Assembly: GCA_016648135.1 (NCBI GenBank)
Contig: JADDOH010000322.1
Location: 1-64,000, forward strand
Reading direction: 5' to 3'
Length of the DNA: 64,000 nucleotides
Source of the DNA: Agrypnia vestita
Lineage: Eukaryota > Arthropoda > Insecta > Trichoptera > Phryganeidae
In this document: piece by piece, positions 44,863 through 57,303 of the stretch
Layout: each line of letters starts with the position of its first letter
Position numbering within the stretch: the first letter of the stretch is position 1
Position numbers and translations under genes: made by a program
Notes under the pieces: model-generated
Seen by the model: only the letters and a program-made list of their open reading frames with translations
Database searches by the model: none
Told to the model about the DNA's origin: nothing

Positions 44863-45449
44863 AAATCTTGGTTTTAATGGATTAGTGTTTTTACTTATTT
44901 AAATAACATACCTACTCTTTATTTAATTTAGTTTGTTTACATTTTCGATATATAGATCATCTTAGTTTAGTATATTGGTAATTGTATTCAGTTCAGTGGT
45001 TCTGGTGTCACAATTTATATTACACGTTATTTTAAGGGCTATGTTCATGATTTTTTTAACCATAATATTCTTATACGAATACGAGAGGGAGAAAAAAAAT
45101 ATTTTGAATATTTTTTTTAGTTTTCGTATTAAAATAGATCCCTTCTTTTCATTACTTCACTATGGGCCCAAGTTTTATTTTAAATAGGTTCAAATATAAA
45201 CTGTCCATAAAAGTATCTTATCCATTTCAATCCCTTAATATTATTCAGAATCACTTAGCTTTATATTTTTCCCTTTACAAAAAGTGTAAGTCTTGTATCT
45301 GGATTATTTTTTTGTTTGAGGATCACACATAAAATTCGTTTTTAACATTATTATATTACTGATCGAATTTTAAAAGGTAAAAGCGAAATGTATTTTTGTT
45401 TTATACGTGAATATACTCAAAATTAAATTACAATTATTAATTAATTAAT

Positions 45450-45640
45450 ATAAATTATAGAAGTCTCACAGAGACAAAGCTATTTATATATAAAACATGT
45501 ATGGAAGTCTTTGTAAGGTGATCGCAATTGAAAACAATAATATTCTGGTGTATTCTAGCCATATCTATACAACAATTAAAAACAACTTAAGACGCATTTA
45601 TTTAAACAATCCTATAAAAACCTATAGAATCTGACCACAA
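45450..45640 (+). repeat. Family C fragment
   Basis: AGTCTCACAGAGACAAAGCT, TATGGAAGTCTTT and a diverged continuation correspond to the start of the full copy at 46743. Confidence 0.5.
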
Positions 45641-45790
45641 CAACACTAGCTAATGTTTTTCACTCCTAGTGTGCACTCCGCGAAAACACCTAATTCTTTC
45701 AGGCACTCCCAACTATTTTAGTATTTAACATTAATTCCATTTCTTGCATGCCACTTAGTGAATAAGTAATAGTAAATATGTTTTCTGTGT

Positions 45791-45862
45791 AAAGCGCCCT
45801 TAAGGTGAGTATTCGCGAAAACGGCGCTATATAAATTATCTAAATATTATTATTATTATATA
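45791..45862 (+). repeat. LINE-type 3' tail with TTA microsatellite
   Basis: AAAGCGCCCTTAAGGTGAGT and GGCGCTATATAAATTATC, then TATTATTATTAT. Second copy of the tail at 10601-10660. Confidence 0.6.
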
Positions 45863-46423
45863 AAGAAGTAAAGTTTGTAATTTTTTTTTATCGTAGTCTT
45901 TTCATCAAACTGATTTTCAATAAAAGGTCGCTTCTGGCTCTAAAAAAAACATTAAGTAAATGATGTTAAATTAAAACCAGAAATGTTAAGATTTTTTTTT
46001 ATAAATTAGGACTGACAAAATGAAGAACGACAACCTTTGGCGTTACCGTAGTTCATCACGTTTAGATGTAGGTATTAATCTACGAGACTACTCATACGAT
46101 TTCAAATATTCTTTCACCAGTATTTAGAATGAATTTTTAGGGTGGACATAGAATATATTATCTTGTTTAAATGAAAGGGCTTTTCGTGACGTATTTTACA
46201 ACTAAAATCGATAAAAATGGTCGAGCGATGCGTTTTTTATGATCGCTGCCTTAATGGTAAGAGATATTTGAACACTTTCTATAGAGAAGTTATAGAACTC
46301 AAAAATTTATACAAAAAAAATCACGTCATATTATCTATATATTAAGGTTAATACACAAATTGATAAAATATGACTAAAAGTTACTAAAAATCTACGCATG
46401 CGAAGCCGCGTGGACACAGCTAG
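45862..46423 (+). mobile_element. Helitron-like H1 element with internal insertion
   Basis: The AAGTAAAGTTTGTAATTTTT start is separated from the rest of the H1 body (from about 46083) by some 180 bases not present in other copies. The 3' end has the hairpin region GCGAAGCCGCGTGGACACAG and CTAG (46420-46423) followed by T. Confidence 0.65.
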
Positions 46424-46742
46424 TGTTAAACAATTCGGAACAATATCATATATATATTTAAACAAATATTGCTTAACTATCCACTTTATAAATATAGACA
46501 TCTATGTATACCATGTCCTTGGATTTACAAATTTTCGAACATGGAAAGCTCTAGCATAGTGAACTTTAAAGTGATCAATTTAGCCAGGTTATATAGGTTA
46601 TATGCCCTATGCCATATGAAGGGTTCCATATAAGTTCTCAATATAAATAGATTCGTCTCTGTAAGACTTCTGTAATTAATCTTAATTAATGACTATCCCA
46701 CTGTGGACAAAATATAATAATTGTTAAATATAGGTATCTTTA

Positions 46743-47100
46743 TTAATCAAGATATATATTATAGGTGTCTCATAGAGACGAAGCTACATTTTATATGGGA
46801 AAGTAGGTATGGAAGTCTTTTAGGATATTCATAGGGCTTATGACTTAAGCTTAAGTGATCACTTTACACAATGTACTGTTTACCAATTTTACCCATGATA
46901 GAGTACCACATCTATTAAATTTGGAAGTTTTATAATATTATAATATATATATTTATATATATATATCTTATATATATATATATATCTATATATAATGTTT
47001 AACTTGTGCAACTTGTTTCGTATGTGAGTTGTATTTCACTACCGTCAGCTGCAGTCAAAAGTTTTTTCCTTCCCACAATCCAACACAGATGTCACTAATG
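46743..47100 (+). repeat. Family C, near full-length copy
   Basis: Starts AATCAAGATATA, with the hairpin GTCTC-ATA-GAGAC, GAAGCTACATTTTATATGGG, ATAGGGCTTATGAC, TAAGTGATCACTTTACACAA and, after a TA microsatellite (46925-46998), TTTCGTATGTGAGTTGTATT and a CAGCTGCAGTC block. No ORF and no tRNA-like head; origin unresolved. Six further copies or fragments lie in this window. Confidence 0.7.
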
Positions 47101-47104
47101 GTAA

Positions 47105-49598
47105 TAAGATATCTTAATTTTGATTGAAGTTTTTAAAGTAATATCTTTTATACCTACTTTCCCATATATTTGGGCATTCTCAAAATATTTTGAAGATAGT
47201 ATATATATTTATAAATATATAAATGTATTTACCTACCCATTGATTCAGCCTCTTTTTTGTATATTATTTGTTTTGTTAATATTAAGTATTTTTAATCTTA
47301 ATTTGGTATAATAAAAAAGATTAATAGAGGACTGGCTGGACAGTAATATCCTAAGTCAAATATGCATATTAAGGCTTATTTCACTACTTATTACTTTATT
47401 TGTGGGGTATAAAGAAAAAGGGAGGAATATAAAAAAAATGTTTAGAATGTAATCACCGAGAATAACTTATTTAAAATGTACTGCATTCTAGATTTTACGT
47501 TTTTCTTCCTTTCAAAATAAAGATTCCTCTAAATTCATAGGCTATATTTCCTACAAAATTTCAAATTCATTGCATTATAAATTAGTTATCCTTGAAGACT
47601 GCATTATTATTTTTTTAATATGGCTGTCTTTTCTTTTATACCCGACAATATTATGGCAATAATTATTTAAGTCATTTAACAACGATACAATATTTTCAAG
47701 AATGAATAAATATGGTGTTGTATGAACAGAATATGTAAATTGAAATATTGTAAGATACAGAAATGTATGACATATTTTAATTCTCCAAATTGAATATGTC
47801 TTCGATACAAATCCTACGGGATTTGTTGAACTCGAAGAACAACAAATTTTAATCATGATTTATAATAGCAACAGACAGTTATCGTTGAAGCAACGCACAA
47901 TAGACATAATTTATTTATTCCTAGGGTTGGAAAACGTGAGCATTGTAATTTTACCTTAATTTATTTGTGGTTACGTCGAACCTTCACCCAGAAAGCCTTC
48001 CAATTGTGACACTCATCCCCTCAGAAATCCGTCTAACCTTTCAGAACCTAACCTAACGTAACACATTTCGCCATCTGACCTAACCTTGCGTAATACGATC
48101 TGAAGTGACCTATTAAGATACAGTAAGAGATCCGACGTTCATTAATAAATTAATTATTACGAGATGTTTTTCATCGATAACAATAATATTGATTACATTT
48201 TGGGTCGTGAATCTGAATAAATGGTATGAATCATATTTTAAATAAGAGTAATTATAAAAGTTTTACAGAGACGGGGCTCTACAAAGAGAAACGTGTATGA
48301 AAATCTTTTATACAATGGCCCGGGGCTTGCAAGCTGTATAAGCTGACTTAAGTGATCACTCTACACAATTCCATTGCAAGAACATCCATCGAAGAACAAT
48401 ATCGAGTTTTATATATAAGTTCCAAATTGAAACCTTCCATATATATTCTAGTCATTCTCATGAAATGGTATAAATAGATTTCGAAGGTGATAATGATACC
48501 TCTATATTTTTAATGTGTTGTTTTAACCAATATTACTTTTATAAATATTGTTTATTTTAAATTTTTACAGCGGTACATTTGCGGTTGTAAAAATATTATT
48601 GGTTAATGAATTGAATAGATTAATTTAAATATATTTATTTTAATGTAAAGATAAATAATCACATAATAACAACGACTTTTTAGCATTTAATATAGATTAA
48701 AATAGTTCGTACCTACTTTTAATATGAGAATAAAATAACTCTCGAGGGGATTATAACAAAAAGACAAAATTTAGATAATATTTTTTATTATCGATTTCAA
48801 AGGAAGGGCGAAGATTTTAAAATGGTTAAAATATGCTTCTAAAATGCACAAACGTGTTTTTAAAATAAGGTTCTGAGAAAATTACGTAGGTAACGTTATT
48901 ACGACCTCATTGGGAATCGAATCGAGAACCTCCCCGGTCTTAAAAATGTCACTACGAAGGTCGCCACTTGACAATTGAGTCAGATTTTTTATCACTGTAC
49001 TACGAAGGAAATGATTTATTATATCCACTCGCTTGTCCAGCATATTAACAAATATAGTCAGGATTTCCCCAGAAACAATGGCTGGCTACAGGACGTGTGA
49101 ACGCATTCCCAAGAATTTACATTATTTTCTTTGTAAATGTACAAACGTAATAATTGTTTGTCTTAGATACATAAACAAATAACATGAACAAAATTTTTAT
49201 TTATTTTTATCGTGATCAGTTTTTTAAATACTGCTAAATTAATGTTCCCCCAAGCCCACTGTTTTGGACCGGGACAAACGACTTGCTTGAATTTGATTAC
49301 AATATCTAAAATAGTTTATTCAGTGATATTATTGGTGGATTTGACGTTTACATTGTAGAGTATATTCAATTTTGTTGAAGAATTCTCTTAAATCTTTAAA
49401 TATAACTAAATAGTGATCATTTAATTAGGTGAAAGATATGAACATTTTTACCTCTATTTGAGTTTAAATTTTAGTACTTAAGTTTCGAGAATAAATTTAC
49501 TAATTAGGTATTCAAATTAAAAAATATATTGTTTTACTCACCAAGCGTAACAAGATTAATGTTTTTCACCTCGTTTAATCATCACTATTTATTGATAG
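47105..49598. other. AT-rich DNA; family C fragment at 48250-48480
   Basis: A diverged family C fragment (TTTTACAGAGACGGGGCTCT, CTTAAGTGATCACTCTACAC) lies at 48250-48370. A GAACCTAACCTAACG run near 48050 is another short CCTAA-type motif. Otherwise only short ORFs without domains. Confidence 0.3.
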
Positions 49599-50752
49599 TT
49601 AAAAGGCCCCAGTGCATGAATTTCGTATTTGCTCTCAATTTTGCTAAACTTAACGTAAACTTATTAAATCATTTTGTAAAACCCATAGCTAAATAGGCTT
49701 TCAATCAATTTTATTACGATAGATACATTTACTCTTGAAGCATTTCCTTAAAAAAATTTGAACAAATATATTGTTATAACATCAAAAAAATTATAACCCC
49801 GAAACACTATTTTAGTTTTCATGCAATAGAGTTATCTTTGGTACACAAATCTCGTATATTTTCAAATAAAGACCATATATTTTATTTACAAATTGATTTA
49901 TATAGTTTGAAGAAAAGTAGTGCTATTTAGGTATTAATATTTTTCGACAAGTTGTTAAATATATCCTTTTTCAAAAAGACAAAAATTAAACGTTCTGTTT
50001 CCTATATTGCAGTATCCATAAAACCATTAAAATATCGATTATTTTTATTAAATTTTACATGCGTACTAAGAAAATTTCACTGACATTATTATAAAAATAT
50101 TCAAAAAATTTTTCCTCGTAGGTACTCAAGAATTCGAATTAATTAAATCGTGTAGTCTGTTATGGCCGTGCGCGGCGGTGGCGAGCCCGCGCATTTCAGA
50201 CTATACGATTTAATTAATTCTACTTCTTGAGTATGAGAAATTTTTTTTTGAATATTTTTATATTAATAACAGTGAAATTTTCTTAGTATGCATGTAAAAT
50301 TTAATTAAAATAATCGATTTTTAAATAGTTTTATGGATACTGCAATATAGGAAACAGAACGTTTAATTTTTATCGTTTTTGAAACGATATATTTAACAAC
50401 TTGTCGATAAATATTAATGTCCGAATATCACCACTTTTCTTCAAACTGTATAAATCAATTTATAAATAAAATATATAGTCTTCATTTGAAAATATACGAG
50501 ATTAGTGTACCAAAGATAACTCTATTGCATGAAAACTAAAATAGTGTCTCGGGGTTATAATTTTTTTGATGTTATAACAATATATTTGTTCATATTTTTT
50601 TAAGGAAATGCTTCAAGAGTAAATGGATCTATCGTAATAAAATTGATTAAAAGCCTGTTTTGCTATGGGTTTTGCAAAATGCTTTTATAAGTTTACGTTA
50701 AATTAAGCAAAATCGAGAGCAAATACGAAAATCATGTACTGGGGCCTCTTAA
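49599..50752. mobile_element. 1154-bp near-perfect inverted repeat, foldback element
   Basis: Left arm 49599-50159 (561 bp) and right arm 50197-50752 (556 bp) are reverse complements with scattered mismatches and small indels. The outer ends are TTAAAAGGCCCCAGT and ACTGGGGCCTCTTAA, so TTAA is at both extremities. The 37-base centre is GC-rich and forms its own hairpin, GCGCGG with CCGCGC. No ORF of note. TTAA at the ends is compatible with a piggyBac-type target duplication, but the ends are not classic piggyBac. A transcript would fold into a ~550-bp double-stranded RNA. Confidence 0.95.
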
Positions 50753-50800
50753 AGATATGAGAAAGCTCTACAACATAGTTGTTAAAGCTAAAATATAATA

Positions 50801-52086
50801 TTAGGTCCTTACATATAAAATTGGCGTTTTGCCGTACTGGCAAATTTGATCTCAAATATCTTCTCTTTGGTTAGGAATTCCAAATCAAAATTTATACAGC
50901 TATTTACTCATATATTTGTGTTTTGAAAATTATAATTCATTTGTTTTTTCCTTAATATTTTTTTTCTTTGCGTCACTCAGTTTACAAAATGAAAAACTTG
51001 AAATATCGCGTTATATACGAGAACGAGTTCCACCGTGGCACCAGTGCTGCAGAAACGGCTCGAAGGATTAATGATGTATATGGCGACGGTGCCGCAATAG
51101 AAAACACAGTGCGTTTTTAGTTCCAACGTTTTCGTTCTGGAAATTTCGACCTGCAGAACAAGCCCCGTGGATGGCCGGAGACCAAAGTTGATAATGAAGA
51201 ATTGAAGGCTATTGTGGAAGCGGATCCATCGCAAATCACATCCGAGTTAGCTGCAGGCTGCGGTGTTAGTGATAAAACTGTTTTAATCCACTTGAAGCAA
51301 ATTGGTAAGGTAAAAAAGCTTGAAAGGTGGGTACCTCACGAATTGAGTGAAGCAAATCAACAAACGCGCGTTGACTGCTGCGTTGCATTACTCAACCGGC
51401 ACAATAATGAAGGGATTTTAAATCGAATCATTACCTGTGATGAAATGTGGATCCTGTACGATAATCGAAAGCGCTCATCGCAATGGCTGAACCCTGCCGA
51501 ACCAGCCAAACCATGCCCCAAGCGAAAATTGACTCCAAAAAAGTTACTTGTGAGCATTTGGTGGACTAGTGCTGGTGTCGTTCACTACAGCTTTCTTAAA
51601 TCTGGCCAGACGATTACGGCAGATGTCTATTGTCAGCAACTGCAAACCATGATGGAAAAGCTAGCTGCTAAACAACCGAGGCTGGTTAATCGCTCTAGGC
51701 CACTGCTGCTTCATGATAACGCTAGACCACACACTGCACAACAGACGGCTACCAAATTAGAGGAGCTTCAATTGGAATGTCTAAGACATCCACCGTACTC
51801 TCCGGACCTTGCCCCAACAGATTACCATTTGTTTCGAAATTTGGATAACTTCTTGCAAAGGAAAAAATTCAACTCCGATGGGGCAGTCCAAACCGCCTTC
51901 AAAGATTTTATTGATTCCCGTCCGAATGTTTTTTTTAGTAAAGAGATCGATGAACTACCTATGAGATGGCAAAAGTGCAAAGATAGCAATGGTACATACT
52001 TTGATTAAATAAATATATTATAATAAAAAAAAATCGGCTTTATGTTCCTCCCATACTAAACGCCAATTTCGTATGTAAGGACCTAA
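50801..52086 (+). mobile_element. mariner element with nonsense mutation
   Basis: 1286 bp, same length and ends (TTAGGTCCTTACATA) as the copy at 28676. TA precedes it at 50799-50800, but AT, not TA, follows at 52087-52088, so the right target copy is altered. It lies 48 bases from the large inverted repeat. Confidence 0.95.
50989..52008 (+). pseudogene. mariner transposase, premature stop at codon 44
   Basis: Colinear with the 339-residue protein at 28864 and without indels. Codon 44 (Trp in the first helix-turn-helix region) is TAG at 51118-51120. Other replacements include Lys37 to Ile, Arg62 to Trp, Lys153 to Met beside the first catalytic Asp, and changes near the C terminus. All three catalytic Asp codons and the spacing of 34 residues are kept. 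Translation from the internal ATG at 51202 would give a 268-residue protein lacking most of the DNA-binding domain. Confidence 0.95.
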
Positions 52087-52089
52087 ATT

Positions 52090-53625
52090 AAAAATTACAT
52101 TACTTTTAAAATTGCAAGCAAATTAAATGTATGAATGAAAACCAATCCAGCAAATTAAATATTTTCATCAACTTGGATGAGGGTAATTGAGCGAGAATGG
52201 CAAACAAGGAAGAAAATCACCCTTAGTGATATTGAACGTTCCAGTATTTTTCACAGCTTAATTAATCGGATTTCGAAAATAAAATTTATAATAGGGGTGG
52301 AAGAGATTAAAATGGATGTTAATATAAGTATAAGAAACAGAGATAGGGTGTGTTTGCTTAAGTAAAAGGTTCTGGAATTTCTCTTAAGATAAAGAGACTT
52401 TCAAATATACGGTTCGACCCAAGAATGTAATGACAATTTGTTTCAAATTAGAATTCCGGCGTTAAAGTATTTACTGTACTGTGACACAGAATTTGTAAAA
52501 TTGGTCAAAATGTAAAATCGCTCCTGGACACATACTTTGTTCCGATGTGTGTAAATTCTAGCAAAACCAGGAGAAATAAGAGATGAAATAAAATGTGATA
52601 TAAACTGCTTTTTCATTTAAAAAAAAATTAAGCTATTTAAAAGAACATATATATGGTGTTTTTAGGCTGGCTACTTCGATCCAGGAAGGGAATTAAAATA
52701 AGCTGTAACCCCCCAGCTTATTTCAATTTATTTATTCATGGGAAACTAAAAGTACGTATAAAAATCAGATTACCGATGATAATTAAATAATAAAGATCTT
52801 ATAAGTTTCCACAGAGTTAACATATTATGTATTAACATATAGCAACAATAACTTTAGTTATACAAAAAAAAGCGAATGTTTTAAGTTACGAACAAACTAT
52901 GGAATTCAAAGAATTAAAGGTAAAAGGGGAATCAGGAAAGGATCTACTTTGTAAAAAGGGGAAGAGAAGAAAAAGAAGTACATAAGATATATAGCGTTAA
53001 GATATTTGATCAATACGTTAATAATTTAATGTAATGAAAGTTCAACTTTTTGCAAAAAATTAAGTCAGAAATATTGAAAAAAAATGCAAAATTTGAAATT
53101 GTATATCTCCATAACTATTGGTATTATTAGGTCATGGTTGCTTGATTATTTTAGACTCATAACATAGGCAGAAATCTACCAATCAAGTTTCTGCTGCTAT
53201 CTCTGGTACACCCTGTAGATCATGAATCCGCATGCATAACACATAGTAAAAAATTAACTTCTGTGTGCCATACACGCACTTCCATATGTTTATTTGTCGT
53301 TTCTTACTTCTAAGTAAATAAATAAAAAAATTAACATTGTTTTAGTAAAGTTTAGTAAGTATAGTTGACAGAATGACACACAGGAAAATCACGCAAGCTC
53401 AAATTAACGAAACGTTATTTAACGTAACGTAACGAAACGAAATAAAATGTAATTACCGACAAAAAATACGACTATAATCACCATCAACCACGGAGGATAA
53501 AAAGGAATATAATTGAATTAAACCCCTTTCTTGGGAAATGGGGTTAGGAAGAATGCCCTTAGTCGCATATATTTAAGACACATTCATACCGAAGTTAAAG
53601 TATTTTTCCTTGCATAATTTTTTTT
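52090..53625. other. AT-rich DNA; strong hairpin at 52691-52728
   Basis: At 52691-52728 AATTAAAATAAGCTG pairs with CAGCTTATTTCAATT with one mismatch around an eight-base C-rich loop. Elsewhere a GTTAACGTAACG-type run at 53405-53445 is seen. No coding sequence recognised. Confidence 0.4.
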
Positions 53626-53630
53626 TCTTC

Positions 53631-54385
53631 CTTTCTATATAATTAATATGCCTTAGTATATCATAAATATTTATCATTACTGACATATTTCTATATGACA
53701 TATTTCTGTTTGTTTAAACTTTTTATTCTTTCTTTCTATATAATTAATATGCCTTAGTATATCATAAATATTTATCATTACTGACATATTTCTTCTTTGC
53801 TTCAAAGGTAAGCAAATTTAAAGTTTGGTGGTAACATAATATAGATTAATATAAATTACTTTGTTTAAAAGGCCCCTTAAATTGTTTGAAAAATCACATG
53901 TTTTCAAAGCCAATGGGCTTCTTCATCAGAAAACAAAAATATATTTAAAAATCGAGTATAGATCAAGAATATTAAAAAGTTTATATATGGAAATAATAAT
54001 AATAAGTAACCTACTTATATGAAAATAAATTTAACAGATCACTATTTGCAAAAAGACCTGATTATTATAAATATCATTTACTATTTAACACTCTTTCTAT
54101 TTCCAAAATCTAAATTTGTTTCAAATTTATATTTTTAATAATATTTCTATTTTTCAATAATACGTGGTTTAAAACAAAGTTAATTTATATTAATTATGAC
54201 ATATTTCTGTTTGTTTAAATATTTTATTCTTTCTTTCTATATAATTAATATGCCTTAGTATATCATAAATATTTATCATTACTGACATATTTCTGTTTGT
54301 TTAAATTTTTTATTCTTTCTTTCTATATAATTAATATGCCTTAGTATATCATAAATATTTATCATTACTGACATATTTCTAAATG
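53631..54385 (+). repeat. Tandem array of ~70-100-bp units split by an insertion
   Basis: The block CTTTCTATATAATTAATATG, running on to TTACTGACATATTTC, occurs at 53631, 53732, 54233 and 54319. Spacings are 101, 501 and 86. The long gap is filled by the element at 53845-54197. Confidence 0.9.
53845..54197. mobile_element. MITE-like insertion with family B motif
   Basis: Inverted ends ATTAATATAAATTACTTTGT and ACAAAGTTAATTTATATTAA. Inside on the minus strand CTGATGA (53923-53929), an AAGCC/GGCTT stem and GAAA (53902-53905). Same family as 43895. It interrupts the tandem array, so it is younger than the array. Confidence 0.7.
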
Positions 54386-54764
54386 TGGAGACCTGTAATT
54401 GGCCATCTATATTGTATCAATGTTTTCTATGCTTTATTTGTGCTGTTGGTCTTCCATAAACATTAAATAAATAAAAATAAATAAATAATTGAATCTTTTA
54501 GTACACAAAACATATTTTTTACAAAAGACGATTTTTTTAAATAAAAAATTAGATCCAAGCCAAGTCTTCTCCTAAAAACGTCTTCTTATTAAAAAACTCG
54601 ACTTATTTACAAAGACATTATACTTTTTAAGAGAATTTAGTTTTAACTTTTTATAATTTTTTAAAATTTTGCAAATAAGCAGTATTTTTTTAAAATAAGT
54701 CAAACTTATTGAAATCAGCCGTGGCCGTTGGTTTTGTGTCAAGAAATTTACATTAGTTTTTATC

Positions 54765-54975
54765 TGAAGCTATACATAGCTGTGTCCGCGCGGCATCGCA
54801 TGCGTAGATTGTTCGTAAATTTTGTATTATATAGGCTATATATAATCCCGTTAAAATTAAAGGGCCTTTCGTGATGACCTATTTAATACTAAAGTCGACG
54901 AAAAAATGATCGAGCGATGTGCTTTTAATGAACGCTGCCTTAATGGTTAGATATATTTAAATACTTTAAATAGAT
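54765..54975. mobile_element. Rearranged Helitron-like H1 fragment
   Basis: The left end is the reverse complement of an H1 3' terminus (TAGCTGTGTCCGCGCGGC, then GCATGCGTAGAT), but the following body (ATTTAATACTAAAGTCGACG, GAACGCTGCCTTAATGG) is in plus orientation. The terminus is inverted relative to the body. Confidence 0.5.
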
Positions 54976-54979
54976 CAAT

Positions 54980-55970
54980 TGTGGGTTGTAAAAATATTTT
55001 TAAAGAATCCCATATTTATTGAAAATTAAAATATTCATTATATTGAGTACATTCAACACTGCACTTAGCTAGCTACACCTATTTCTTCTCGTATTGTTTC
55101 ATTTATTTAAATTTCACCAATATTAATTTTTTCGTTTCTTACATCGAATTTAAAAAAAACATTCTTCTCAATGGCTTTAATAGCGAAACAGGATAACTCC
55201 CAGCTCCCATATTTTCTTTAATATATAAAATAACTAACTTCCAAATATTGTGTATGAAATAAAATGCATAATTTTTTGAAGTCGCTTGTCTCCATAACAA
55301 TAAATAATAATAAAGCATTGATTTTTAAACATTTTCGACTCCTAAATAATAAGGGTGAAATTTTTGTGGACTAGCTCTTTAAGACTACACCAATGAATCT
55401 TCTAATCCTAATTTTTTTTGCAGTGTTTTTAGTAAAATATCTTGTATTTCTCTATTTTTTTCGCTAAAAAATTATAAAAATCACATTTATGTCTTTTTTG
55501 CGAGCTCTCCCAGTAAACGCATCAACATTTTTCAAGCGCCCACAAAATATTTTTATTCCACTGTTATTGTAACCGATATAACAAAGTTTCATTTCGTGTC
55601 AACCATCAAAACTGTTATGGCGTTCCTCACAAGGCGCGCTTTACGATCGCGACATTTTATTATGATATATTTTTTAAGTGAAACTCTAGAAAAGGCCATA
55701 AACAAAATATCCCGAAAGCCACACACACAGCACTCACACAGACACAAAGTAAAAGTCTATTGTCTATGCCTTGTCACATATTTCTCGCCGTTTTTACAGC
55801 GTCTCAGGAATACTCCAAGACAGGGCTGAAATGGCATTTGAACATTAAAAAAATATTTAAAAATTTCGTTACATTTAAAAAAAAATTGAAATAATTTTCA
55901 GGCGTATTCTAGTTCTAATAAAAATATTTCTAATTTCAATTAGAACACAAAATAAAGATACCTCATTGTC
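54980..55970. other. AT-rich DNA without recognised features
   Basis: One 77-codon ORF (55596-55829) with no domain. Nothing else recognised. Confidence 0.3.
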
Positions 55971-55974
55971 AATA

Positions 55975-56285
55975 GTGACATCTGTTTTGGATTATAGGAA
56001 TGAAAAAGCTTTGGACTGCAGGTGGCGGTAGTAAAAATACAATTCACATATGAAACAAGTTGTGAAAGTTAAACTTATATACAGCTTGCAAAAATTTGAC
56101 ATATATGGTAGTCTAACATGGGTGGAAATGTAGAACTTACATTGTGCAAAGTGATCTCTTAAGCCAGCCGTATGATAGGTCGTAAGCCCTATACATACCA
56201 AAAAGACTTACTTTTCATACATACATACTTTTCGATATAAAAATATAGCTTCCTCTCTATGAGACATCTATAATATATTTTGATT
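55975..56285 (-). repeat. Family C, near full-length minus copy
   Basis: Read on the minus strand it has AGATGTCTCATAGAGAGGAA, TACGACCTATCATACGGCTG, TTCATATGTGAGTTGTATTT and CGCCACCTGCAGTCC in the order of 46743-47100. It defines the join that is interrupted by a Helitron at 62738. Confidence 0.7.
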
Positions 56286-56289
56286 AAAT

Positions 56290-56635
56290 ATTAATTTTTC
56301 ATAATTTATACGCTGTAACGTATTCTTGTGTTCATCGGCGAAACAAAATGTGTATTTGATAACCCTACTTGAAAAACAAAAGAAATAACCAGTGAAATGG
56401 ATAAACACGGCAATTAAATGTGTTGTGAACCCAAATAATATAAACGTGAGTGAAAAATAGGTTATAGAGTTTTTCTTGGGCATAAAATTTTAATTTTAAA
56501 ATTTCAAAAACTTGTTCTAAGTTCAAAGAATTCGAATTTGAAATATAACAAATATTGTTCAATAAATTGTATAAAATCAATTAAATCAATCAGATATTAT
56601 TTGTCCAGATACATGCATATGTATCTAGACAAACT
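56290..56635. other. AT-rich DNA without recognised features
   Basis: Overlapping short minus-strand ORFs only. A TACATGCATATGTATC palindrome at 56610-56625 lies just before the next element. Confidence 0.3.
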
Positions 56636-56639
56636 CTTT

Positions 56640-57303
56640 ATTACTCTCTTTATATTAACTCGTGGCGTCTGCTTGCTTGCCGTCAACAAAAATTTTGGAT
56701 CGATTTGTGATCCTTTTCCCGTAATCAAATCGAGCTGAAACTTGGCAAGCAGACTCGTGGCAAGCAGACGCAGACGATCAAGAAGATGTATCAAAGTTTC
56801 GTTAAAAAAAAAATTAATAAATATAGTATAATTTCGGATTTTTAGAAATTTTATTGGTTTTTTCAAATTAGAATCATTAGAAAAGTTTGATTAGCAACGG
56901 TGCGGCGGCCCGATAACGTCGCGGAATATTTTCTAAATTTGAATTACTCCGTCGGTATAATAGGTACATCACTACAAATTTCGAAAATTTACAAAACAAT
57001 TGGTTCACAGATAACAGCAAAATTGGGTTTTTTGGGAAAAAATCAAATAATAATTTATTTCTTTTAGATTTCTGCTTAGTTTTGAAGAATTCTACATTAC
57101 TCAAATCTGATTCTGACTAAATCATTTGACGCTGGAAATTCATAAGGTACGATATTGATGATAATTGAATCTATCAAAATCTTGAGATCTCAAAACATCT
57201 GATATTTTAGAAATATATTAAATTTCTGTAAGTTTAGTGTTTTGTTATATGTTTTAATTCGTCTTTAATTATTGTTATATTTTACAAAGAAAGGGAGTAT
57301 AGT
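56640..57303. mobile_element. Longer relative of the ACTCCCTTT element
   Basis: Left ACTCTCTTTATATTAACTCG and right AAAGAAAGGGAGTATAG. The body shares TTTTGGATCGATTTGTGATC and ATCAAATCGAGCTGAAACTT with 44571-44862. It contains an additional 370 bases without a recognisable protein. Confidence 0.5.

Noticed and set aside
46925..46998. Functional AT-rich replication origin
   Set aside because: It is a plain TA microsatellite inside a family C repeat.
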